Positions 1 to 5,866 of a stretch of DNA of 16,472 bases are shown piece by piece. The stretch is taken from positions 1 to 16,472 of the forward strand of contig CALMVM010000206.1 in the NCBI GenBank assembly GCA_937873255.1. Direction: 5' to 3'. The stretch is from an uncultured Verrucomicrobiota bacterium. Its GTDB lineage: Bacteria > Verrucomicrobiota > Verrucomicrobiia > Chthoniobacterales > SZAS-18. The position numbers and the translations under genes were made by a program. The notes under the pieces were generated by a model. The model searched no databases. It saw only the letters and a list, made by a program, of their open reading frames with translations, and was not told the DNA's origin. How positions within the stretch are numbered: position 1 is the stretch's first letter; each line of letters begins with the position of its first letter.

Positions 1-86
1 CTCCAAGATCTGATCGCCAAGAAAGGCCAGACCGCCACGCCCGAAGCCGAGGCGGTCTGGCCTTTCTTGGCGATCAGATCTTGGAG
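1..86. repeat. Perfect 36-bp inverted repeat with 14-nt loop at the window edge
   Basis: Bases 1-36 are the exact reverse complement of bases 51-86, with bases 37-50 as the spacer. No T-run follows either arm, so it does not look like an intrinsic terminator. The right arm is in frame with a leftward coding sequence, and reading that frame through the spacer into the left arm gives a tail rich in W, F and small residues, unlike the charged protein before it. A repeat that begins exactly at base 1 is typical of a fold-back assembly or amplification artefact at a contig end, but a real hairpin cannot be excluded. Confidence 0.9.
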
Positions 87-263
87 CAGCGTGCTCAAAA
101 GCTGGATCGTCTGGTCGGGGTTTTCGCCGTCCTCGGGCTCGACACCACCCTTTTTGAAACGCCGCTTCAAGCGGAGGACATCCGCGGATTCCCCGGCGGG
201 CTCGGCCGGATTTTTGGGCGGCGTCGGGTCGGAGGCGGAGGCCGGATCGGGATCAACACTCAT
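1..263 (-). CDS. Hypothetical protein, N-terminal part (cut by window start)
   Basis: This leftward open frame starts with ATG at 263-261 and runs off the window. The first 70 or so residues are hydrophilic: an Asp/Pro/Ala/Ser-rich start (MSVDPDPASASDPTPPKNPA), a basic patch (LRLKRRFKKGG, about residues 33-43) and a likely helix (TIQLLSTLLQDLIAKKG). No family is recognised. A promoter-like pair (TTGCCA, 17 nt, TAGATT) lies about 45 nt upstream, supporting expression from this strand. The gene is divergent from the arginase-like gene. The last 28 or so codons lie within the terminal inverted repeat, so the sequence beyond about base 51 may be artefactual and the true C-terminus is unknown. Confidence 0.5.
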   Translation of the reverse strand, partial: MSVDPDPASASDPTPPKNPAEPAGESADVLRLKRRFKKGGVEPEDGENPDQTIQLLSTLLQDLIAKKGQTASASGVAVWPFLAIRSW

Positions 264-306
264 ACGGGTCACGCGGGCCGGCGGCCAGCCGCGCGGAAAC
301 GGCGGC

Positions 307-335
307 AATCTAGTGGGTGGCCGGAATGCTGGCAA
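307..335 (-). promoter_or_regulatory. Putative sigma-70 promoter of the leftward edge gene
   Basis: Read leftward, TTGCCA (335-330) and TAGATT (312-307) are separated by 17 nt. Matches to consensus are 5/6 and 4/6. Transcription would begin near base 300, giving a leader of about 37 nt before the ATG at 263. Confidence 0.45.
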
Positions 336-395
336 CGCATTATTGACGCTCGCGGGGCCGCCCGGCATGCTGCGCGCGTGCAGGAACACCGTTGC

Positions 396-1244
396 ATGCA
401 TGTGGACCTCGATGGCGCGTGGGACGGCGCGGCGTTGGGATTGCCGGCGCTCGACCTGCGCGCGTGGGGTCCGCGCCTGCGCTTCTGCGCGCCGGACGCC
501 GAGACCGAAGCGTTTTTCGCGGAGGTGTCCCCCAAGCTCGACGGCGCGCGTTTCCTCGTCTACGGGTCGGGCGATTTCCACCACCTGAGCGCGCTCTGGC
601 TGCGCCGGGCGGCGGGCGGGCAGCCGCTCACCCTCGTTTCCTTCGACAACCACCCGGACTGGGACATTCGCCCGCCGAAGTGGTGCTGCGGCAGTTGGAT
701 CAACCGCGCCCTGGACCTGCCGCAGGTCGAGCACGTCGCCGTGTGGGGGTGCGGGAATTTCGAGCCGTGGGGCTGGCACCGGATCTGGGGCAACCACCGC
801 GACGTGCGTTCCGGCCGGCTGCAGGTGCGTCCATGGGGGGATGGACGGCCGGCGAGGGACCAGGCGCGTTCGCACGTCATCCTGCAGGAGAACTGGCGCG
901 GGCGTTTCGAGCGGTTCGCCGCCGGTCTGGCGGGGCGGGCGTTGTACGTGACGGTCGATATCGACGGTCTGCGCGCCGGGGACGCCGTGACCAATTGGGA
1001 GAACGGCCGGTTCGCCGCCGGAGACGTGGCGTGGGCGCTCGGCGAGCTTTCGCGTCACGCGACGGTCGTGGCGGGGGATTTGTGCGGGGCGTATTCGGCC
1101 CCGGCATACGCGCGGCGTGGGCAGCGTTTCGTGTCCGAGACGGACCATCCGGAATTGCCGCCCTCCGACCCGGGGGTGGCGCGGCGCACAAATTTGCGCA
1201 GCTTTGAGACGATCTGGCCGCGACTGACGGGCGGGCGTTGTTAG
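396..1244 (+). CDS. Arginase/agmatinase-fold (ureohydrolase superfamily) protein
   Basis: This 282-residue protein has the metal-binding signature of the ureohydrolase superfamily in the correct order: GSGDFHHLS (57-65), SFDNHPDWD (82-90, giving Asp84, His86 and Asp88) and VDIDGL (187-192, giving Asp188 and Asp190). All six ligands of a binuclear manganese centre are therefore present. Known members hydrolyse arginine, agmatine, guanidinobutyrate or formiminoglutamate. The DNHPDWD version and the tryptophan-rich middle (WGCGNFEPWGW, about 117-127) are unlike the classical enzymes, so the substrate cannot be named. The frame is open upstream to base 81, but the ATG at 396 has an AGGA 10 nt before it and the upstream residues look non-coding. 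It converges on the transporter operon with a 7-nt gap and no visible terminator. Confidence 0.8.
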   Translation: MHVDLDGAWDGAALGLPALDLRAWGPRLRFCAPDAETEAFFAEVSPKLDGARFLVYGSGDFHHLSALWLRRAAGGQPLTLVSFDNHPDWDIRPPKWCCGSWINRALDLPQVEHVAVWGCGNFEPWGWHRIWGNHRDVRSGRLQVRPWGDGRPARDQARSHVILQENWRGRFERFAAGLAGRALYVTVDIDGLRAGDAVTNWENGRFAAGDVAWALGELSRHATVVAGDLCGAYSAPAYARRGQRFVSETDHPELPPSDPGVARRTNLRSFETIWPRLTGGRC

Positions 1245-1251
1245 TCCCGCG

Positions 1252-1599
1252 TCAGTTCGCCGACACCAGCATCACCCCGGCGGTGATGAGCAGCGTGCCG
1301 ACGATCAGCGGTAGGGTCAGCTTTTCCTTCAGGAAAAAACTCGCCAGCAAGGTCACGACCAGCACGCTCAGACCCTGGAAGGGGAAAACCTGGCTCAGGT
1401 CGAGTTTTTGCAGCAGGCCGAGGTTGACGAAGAAAGAGATCGTCATGCCGAAGATGCCGGCGGCGAAAATCCAGACGCGGCGTCGCTTGGTCATGCCCTT
1501 GCTCGGACCGTCGTCGGCGAGTGCCAGCTTGAGCAGGATCTGGCCGGCGGTCAGCGTTGCCAGCGCCACGAAGATCAGGAACAACGCGCCGGCGGTCAT
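1252..1599 (-). CDS. Half-size EamA/SMR-like membrane transporter, subunit 2
   Basis: This 115-residue protein has four predicted membrane helices (about residues 4-27, 42-64, 72-90 and 96-113). It fits a single EamA/small-multidrug-resistance-type repeat of the drug/metabolite transporter superfamily. The last helices contain the usual pattern in which a Phe-Pro-Phe helix is followed by LKEKLTLPLIVGTLLITAGV. The ATG overlaps the stop of the upstream half-transporter in an ATGA tetranucleotide, which implies coupled translation and suggests the two form a heterodimer, as ArnE and ArnF or paired SMR proteins do. The substrate is unknown. It is the last gene of the leftward operon and converges on the arginase-like gene. 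Confidence 0.8.
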   Translation of the reverse strand: MTAGALFLIFVALATLTAGQILLKLALADDGPSKGMTKRRRVWIFAAGIFGMTISFFVNLGLLQKLDLSQVFPFQGLSVLVVTLLASFFLKEKLTLPLIVGTLLITAGVMLVSAN

Positions 1600-2012
1600 A
1601 GACGGGCGTCCAGGTTGGCGTAGGTCCTGGCGACAACGCTCAGACCGGCGACGACCAGCGCGATGCCGCACCAACGCAACGGGTTGATCGCCTCGCCCAG
1701 GAAGTACCAGCAGCTCAGCGGCACGAGCACCTGCACGGCGTTGGTCAGCGGGAACGCCACGCCCAGCGGCAGCACGCGGATGGCGGACATCCACGAAAAA
1801 AACCCCAGCAGCGTGAAGACGATGCTCAACCACGTCCAACCCGAGTTGAGCCCGGTCAGCCCGAGCCATGGGATTGCGGAGGGGAGGTTCGCCGTGCCGA
1901 GCGCGCCTTTCTTCAGGAGGACTTCCGACGCGGTGCCGGAGAGAATGCACAGGCCGACCTGCGTGAACGGATGCCAGAACACGGAGCGGCGAGGCGGAAG
2001 GTCGGACGACAT
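1596..2012 (-). CDS. Half-size EamA/SMR-like membrane transporter, subunit 1
   Basis: This 138-residue protein has four predicted helices (about 15-35, 47-72, 80-104 and 111-128). The helix-3/4 region LPLGVAFPLTNAVQVLVPLS followed by WYFLGEAINPLRWCGIALVVAGL is the typical SMR/EamA half-repeat. It probably pairs with the next gene to form a complete transporter, since full EamA proteins have two such repeats in one chain. Candidate cargoes by family are small drugs, metabolites or lipid-linked sugars; nothing here chooses between them. The start ATG shares one base with the stop of the GNAT gene (TGATG) and the stop overlaps the next start by 4 nt. No Shine-Dalgarno sequence is visible, which fits translational coupling. 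Confidence 0.8.
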   Translation of the reverse strand: MSSDLPPRRSVFWHPFTQVGLCILSGTASEVLLKKGALGTANLPSAIPWLGLTGLNSGWTWLSIVFTLLGFFSWMSAIRVLPLGVAFPLTNAVQVLVPLSCWYFLGEAINPLRWCGIALVVAGLSVVARTYANLDARL

Positions 2013-2563
2013 CAGGAGGGGCCGGGCGGCGGGGCCCCAACATGACGGGACATCCGCACGAATGCAATGGGCGTTCCGTCGGGCAGCACCGTCTCGAAAC
2101 GCTCGTCGCTCGTGAAGCCCCAAAGCCGGTAAAACGCCTCGCCTGGCAGCGTCGCGGCGAGCGCCATTCGTCGATAACCCGCCGCGACCACTGCCTCCAG
2201 GCACGCTTTCATGAGATGGGTCGCCACGCCTCGTCGCGCCCAGCGAGGTTCGACGAAAAACGCGCGGACCCGCGCCGGTTCGCCGAGTGGGAGAATCTCG
2301 TCTTCGCCCGAACCCATCTGGTCGCCGCCGTACAGGGTTCGCCTTCGGCTCCAACCGCCGCAACCGGCCAGCGTGCCGTCATCCGCCTCGACGACGAAAT
2401 ACGTCCCGTCGCGGATCAGTCGGGTGTCCGGCCCGAAAACGTATCGCAGGGCACTCTCGATTTGTTGCCCGGTGTAATGTTCCCGGCTCAGCGCGCGCAC
2501 GGAACGCGGGATCAATTCGTGGATCGCCGGCAAGTCGGCGAGCGTGGCGGGACGCAGTTTCAC
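2012..2563 (-). CDS. GNAT family N-acetyltransferase
   Basis: This 183-residue protein opens with the common GNAT beginning MKLRPATLADLPAIHELI. Its acetyl-CoA pyrophosphate-binding motif A is VRAFFVEPRWARRGVATHLM (99-118, with R-x-x-R-G-x-A). A later segment, EAFYRLWGF (142-150), is the usual motif-B tyrosine region. The acceptor substrate is unknown. The chosen start is GTG at 2563, which gives the family-like N-terminus. An in-frame TTG at 2578 would add five residues and overlap the cbiO stop by 4 nt, as at two other junctions in this window. It sits between the metal importer and the half-transporters and is presumably co-transcribed with them, although its role there is unclear. Confidence 0.85.
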   Translation of the reverse strand: MKLRPATLADLPAIHELIPRSVRALSREHYTGQQIESALRYVFGPDTRLIRDGTYFVVEADDGTLAGCGGWSRRRTLYGGDQMGSGEDEILPLGEPARVRAFFVEPRWARRGVATHLMKACLEAVVAAGYRRMALAATLPGEAFYRLWGFTSDERFETVLPDGTPIAFVRMSRHVGAPPPGPS

Positions 2564-2574
2564 GACGGCAGGGA

Positions 2575-3387
2575 TCAATCGTGCCGGTGGGGGCCGGGCA
2601 GGTGAGGGTGGGAGTGAACGACGCCCGAGGCGTGCCGGTGACGATGGCGGTAGAGCAGGTGGGCGCGCAGCAGGAGCGCCTCGTCGTGCAGGATGGCGTC
2701 CGGCCGACCGTCGGCGGCGACCCGGCCCGCGTCGAACACCACGCACCGGTCCGCGATGTCTCCGACCACCGGCAGGTCGTGCGTGGCGGTGATGATCGTT
2801 TTCGCCCCGTGGTTTTCGGCGAGGAAATCGATCATTTGGCTCTGGCTCTGCGGATCGAGCGCGGCGGTGGGTTCGTCGAGCAAAAGCACGTCGGGATCGA
2901 GCACGAGCACGCTCGCCAGCGAGACGCGTTTCTTCTCCCCGCCCGAAAGCCGGTGCGGGGCGCGGTTCTTGAGGTGCTCGATCTCCATTTGCCTTAACGC
3001 GAGCTGGACCCGCTCGACGATCTCACCGCGCGGCCAGCGCAATTGGAGCGGACCGAAGGCGACCTCGTCGAACACCGTCGGATTGAAAAGCTGAACGTCA
3101 GGATTCTGGAAAATGAGCGCCACCTGGCGGCGGAAGGCGAACGCGAACGTCTCGCCCGCGAGAGTGTCTTCCGTGAGTTCGGTCCCGTCGAAACGCACCG
3201 ACCCGACGTTGGGGAAGGAAAGGCCCGCGAGCACGCGCAACAGCGTCGATTTCCCCGAACCGTTGGCTCCGAGGACCGCGATGCGTTCGCCCGGGGCGAT
3301 GTCGAGCGTCACCGAGTCGAGCGCGGTGACTTCGGGATAGCGATAGGTGAGGTCGCGCAGTTCGTAGAGCAAGCGCCACTCTTTCAC
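2575..3387 (-). CDS. cbiO: Cobalt/nickel ECF transporter ATP-binding protein
   Basis: This 270-residue ABC ATPase energises metal uptake together with CbiM and CbiQ. Visible motifs are Walker A GANGSGKST (40-48), Q-loop QNPDVQLF (94-101), signature LSGGEKKR (147-154), Walker B VLLLDEPTAALD (167-178) and the switch histidine in ATHD (201-204). The QNPDVQLF loop is typical of ECF-class ATPases. The C-terminus (248-269) holds eight histidines in 22 residues, a tail often seen on cobalt/nickel transport proteins and likely to bind metal. Translation starts at GTG 3387, overlapping the cbiQ stop in GTGA. The choice between cobalt and nickel cannot be made from this subunit; nikO is the equivalent name for a nickel system. 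Confidence 0.93.
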   Translation of the reverse strand: MKEWRLLYELRDLTYRYPEVTALDSVTLDIAPGERIAVLGANGSGKSTLLRVLAGLSFPNVGSVRFDGTELTEDTLAGETFAFAFRRQVALIFQNPDVQLFNPTVFDEVAFGPLQLRWPRGEIVERVQLALRQMEIEHLKNRAPHRLSGGEKKRVSLASVLVLDPDVLLLDEPTAALDPQSQSQMIDFLAENHGAKTIITATHDLPVVGDIADRCVVFDAGRVAADGRPDAILHDEALLLRAHLLYRHRHRHASGVVHSHPHLPGPHRHD

Positions 3388-4196
3388 AACAAACCGAGCG
3401 CCGCCACGGCCACGAACGCCGCCAGCGCCAGGCCGTCGCGCGTGCGGAAACGCGCGTCCTGCAACAGGTGGACCTCCCCGCGAAATCCCCGCGCCCGCAT
3501 CGCCATGAAGACCTCGTCGCTCAGCGCGAGGCTACGGCCCAGAAGAACGCCCGCCGTCGCGGTGGCGGCGTGGCGGCGTTGCGCGTTGTCCAAACGGCCG
3601 ACCTGCCGGCTGCGCCTCGCCTCGAAGTAATCGCGCGCCAGCCCGAGCAGCAAAAACAGGTAACGGTGCGTCATGCCCAGGATCACCACCGCCGTTTTCG
3701 GCACGCGCAGGGTCCGCAGCGCTTTGAGCAGGTGTGTCCACGGCGTTGTCAGGACGAGCAGGGCGGCGAGCGTCGCGGTGGTTTCGGCGCGCCCGACGAG
3801 ACGCGTCGCCGCGAGCAGGCCAGGGGCGGTAACATTCCATTCCAGGAGCGGAATTCGGCAAACCGGCGCGCCCGGCGTCAGGAACAACGCCGGCAGCGCA
3901 ATCGAACCCGTGAAGACCAGCACCCCCGTCCAAACCCGCCCGAGCGACGTGCGGACCGGCACCGCCGAGAGCACCGCGAGCGCGACGGCAAGCGCAAAAA
4001 TTGTCCCTACCACCGCGAGCCGGGAGGTTGCCGCCGCCGCGAGAATCCAGGCGAAAATTCCGACGCACTTCGCGCGGGGATCAAGCTTCTGGAGCAGACC
4101 GCGTCGGCGCGCGGTCTCGTCGGCGCGCGCGGCGTGGTCGAGCGTCTTGGCCAGCGCGACGACGTTGCGTTCGAGAAATCCCGCAGCCTTGCTCAA
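3384..4196 (-). CDS. cbiQ: Cobalt/nickel ECF transporter transmembrane (T) component
   Basis: This is the membrane coupling subunit that links CbiM to the ATPase. Several hydrophobic helices are visible, and the N-terminal part carries LLQKLDPRAK just before the first one, as in CbiQ proteins. The C-terminal cytoplasmic part contains MAMRARGFRGEVH, which corresponds to the Ala-Arg-Gly coupling motif that docks on the ATPase. The start is uncertain. TTG at 4196 overlaps the cbiM stop in TTGA and places FLERN near the N-terminus as expected, giving 270 residues. An ATG at 4253 would give 289 residues but a 61-nt overlap with cbiM, and its extra residues look like out-of-frame cbiM coding. No Shine-Dalgarno sequence is present for either. 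Confidence 0.88.
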   Translation of the reverse strand: MSKAAGFLERNVVALAKTLDHAARADETARRRGLLQKLDPRAKCVGIFAWILAAAATSRLAVVGTIFALAVALAVLSAVPVRTSLGRVWTGVLVFTGSIALPALFLTPGAPVCRIPLLEWNVTAPGLLAATRLVGRAETTATLAALLVLTTPWTHLLKALRTLRVPKTAVVILGMTHRYLFLLLGLARDYFEARRSRQVGRLDNAQRRHAATATAGVLLGRSLALSDEVFMAMRARGFRGEVHLLQDARFRTRDGLALAAFVAVAALGLL

Positions 4197-5296
4197 ACGA
4201 GGGTCGCCGACGGCGGGCGGTTGTGTGAACCACGCAAACGTCTGGCGGCCCATCCCGCCGCCAGCCAGGCCAGCAGGATCGAACCGACTCCGAACATCGC
4301 CGAAAGAATGTAACCCAGAGAACGGCTCTTGAGGAACGCGGGCGCGTAGTCCGGCATCGGTGCCGTCCAGAGCGAGGCGAGGCGTTCCAATCCGCTCGGC
4401 ACGGCATCGGGCGGGGCGACTTGCGCGGAAGCGGCGGCGATGTGTTGACGCGCCTCCGGGTTCGAGAAATCCTCCACGCCCCATTCGCCCCACGCGGTGC
4501 CGGCCGCCAGCAGACCGAGCGGGGTGGCGATCATCAACACCGCCAGCGCGATCCACAACGGACGCACGGTGCGCCAGCCGCCGGCCGGTTGCGGCTGGAG
4601 GGGATCGGTGGCGTTTTCGGGCGCGGTCGTCCGCAGCAGGGCGGGGTCGGCACGTTGGAGATAGCGCACCACGCCGCCGGAGAGGATTCCCTCCGCCAGC
4701 CCGGCGAACGTCAGATGGCCGATCAGCATTGCCGGCACCGCCACCGCAAGCGGGTAGGGCGCGTAGAGCGGCACGCCGTTCGCGTCATGAAACCACCTCG
4801 GCTGGATGCCGAACTCCACCGCCGCGCAGAGCGCCGACACGTTGATCGCCAGATAACCGCCCAGTGCCGCCGCCACAGCGCGTCGCGGCGAGCCGAGCGC
4901 CGACCGGCCCGAGATCAGCCGGTACACCGCCCACGCGGTCAGCGAACCGACGACGGCCATGTTGAAACAATTTGCCCCGTAGGCCGTGATGCCGCCGTCG
5001 CCGAATAACACCGCCTGGATCGCCAGCGCCAGCGAAATAGCGAGGATCGCGCCCCACGGCCCCAATACGACCGCCGCCACGCCCATGCCGACCGCGTGCC
5101 CGGTCGTGCCGCCGGGCAGCGGCAGATTGAACATCATCACCACGAACGAAAACGCCGAAAACAGCGACAATAGCGGCACGTAGCGCGCGTGCAGCATCGC
5201 CTGCACCCGCCGCAACGCCACCAGCCAGAACGGTGCCGCGCCGGCGTACATCACCGCGCACGTCGAGGGGCTCAGGTAACCGTCGGGGATGTGCAT
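4193..5296 (-). CDS. cbiM: Cobalt/nickel ECF transporter substrate-specific protein CbiM with fused PDGLE/CbiN-like domain
   Basis: This 367-residue membrane protein begins MHIPDGYLSP, the hallmark CbiM/NikM N-terminus whose free amine and His2 coordinate the metal. A further conserved His lies in PGGTTGHAVG. About six helices make up the CbiM core (to about residue 215). After a linker, a second part holds a helix followed by TPLGLLAAGTAWGEWGVEDF, matching the PDGLE/CbiN-like extracytoplasmic domain, then a final helix near the C-terminus. Fusion explains the absence of a separate cbiN. CbiM proteins are usually shorter (about 220-340 residues). No cobalamin riboswitch or NikR-like operator is visible in the 37-nt upstream gap, so the metal remains undecided. 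Confidence 0.92.
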   Translation of the reverse strand: MHIPDGYLSPSTCAVMYAGAAPFWLVALRRVQAMLHARYVPLLSLFSAFSFVVMMFNLPLPGGTTGHAVGMGVAAVVLGPWGAILAISLALAIQAVLFGDGGITAYGANCFNMAVVGSLTAWAVYRLISGRSALGSPRRAVAAALGGYLAINVSALCAAVEFGIQPRWFHDANGVPLYAPYPLAVAVPAMLIGHLTFAGLAEGILSGGVVRYLQRADPALLRTTAPENATDPLQPQPAGGWRTVRPLWIALAVLMIATPLGLLAAGTAWGEWGVEDFSNPEARQHIAAASAQVAPPDAVPSGLERLASLWTAPMPDYAPAFLKSRSLGYILSAMFGVGSILLAWLAAGWAARRLRGSHNRPPSATLV

Positions 5297-5333
5297 GCCA
5301 AAGAAGGATTCGGCGCGGGGAGCGGCGTGGGCG

Positions 5334-5801
5334 TTACTTTTTGAGGTAGGCGGAAACGACGATGGACACGAGGATGACGGTTCCGAGCAACCCCGTAATC
5401 AGCCCGAAAATCGCCCGCCCCAGGCCGTGCTTCGGACTGGGATCGTTACGGTGTTTCCGGATGTCGAAGATGGCGACGAGCGAGACGATCAACGCCAGCG
5501 GCGCGGGCACGATGATCAGCGCGAACAGGCCGAGATAACCCGCTGCGATGGCCCAGCCGGATCGCCCCACAGGCAGGATCATCCGCATGCCCGCGTCCTG
5601 GCCGATGTCGTTGGCCGACCCGGCGGCGGGCAGGGGCATCAGCGTGGAGAGCGGCTGCCAGTTGCTGCTGCCGACAGGGCAGGCCAGATCGGTGGGGAAT
5701 AAGTGTCCGCTGGCGACGCCGTGCCAGGTTTGTTCCGGGGTGAACGGACCGAACTGCTGGCCGTTGCGGGAGACGTAGAGAGGCGGTGCGGCGTCGGGCA
5801 T
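5334..5801 (-). CDS. GYF_2 (DUF4339) and DUF4190-like membrane protein
   Basis: This 155-residue protein has an N-terminal GYF_2-type domain (about 8-55; YVSRNGQQFGPFT then W, ending in NWQPL), a presumed peptide-interaction module common in such bacterial membrane proteins. Two strongly hydrophobic segments follow (about 83-110 and 128-152), separated by DIRKHRNDPSPKHGLGRA, the layout of DUF4190 proteins. Its biochemical role is unknown. It lies 37 nt upstream of cbiM on the same strand, so co-transcription is possible, but functional linkage to metal uptake is only inferred. No Shine-Dalgarno sequence precedes the ATG. A TTGAAC stands about 40 nt upstream but lacks a convincing -10 partner. 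Confidence 0.75.
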   Translation of the reverse strand: MPDAAPPLYVSRNGQQFGPFTPEQTWHGVASGHLFPTDLACPVGSSNWQPLSTLMPLPAAGSANDIGQDAGMRMILPVGRSGWAIAAGYLGLFALIIVPAPLALIVSLVAIFDIRKHRNDPSPKHGLGRAIFGLITGLLGTVILVSIVVSAYLKK

Positions 5802-5866
5802 GGATCGTCGCGGAGTTTGTCGTCTCGCGGAAAAAGTTCAACCTCCGAATGACTGTTCGGTGACGC

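Noticed and set aside
343..371. TTGACG as a rightward promoter for the arginase-like gene
   Set aside because: The only -10 candidate at 17 nt (CATGCT) matches poorly and would leave a leader of under 20 nt.
81..395. N-terminal extension of the arginase-like gene
   Set aside because: It overlaps the divergent leftward gene and the terminal repeat, has no family similarity, and a better start with an AGGA site exists at 396.
3468..4332. Long rightward frames opposite cbiQ
   Set aside because: They are antisense shadows with low-complexity Arg/Ala/Gln-rich translations.
5297..5333. Cobalamin riboswitch or NikR operator upstream of cbiM
   Set aside because: The gap is too short for a riboswitch and no B12-box or palindromic operator is seen.
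5820..5866. Weak hairpin (CCGAA/TTCGG) with a later T-run after acyltransferase A
   Set aside because: The stem is only 5 bp and the T-run begins about 10 nt away, too weak to call a terminator.
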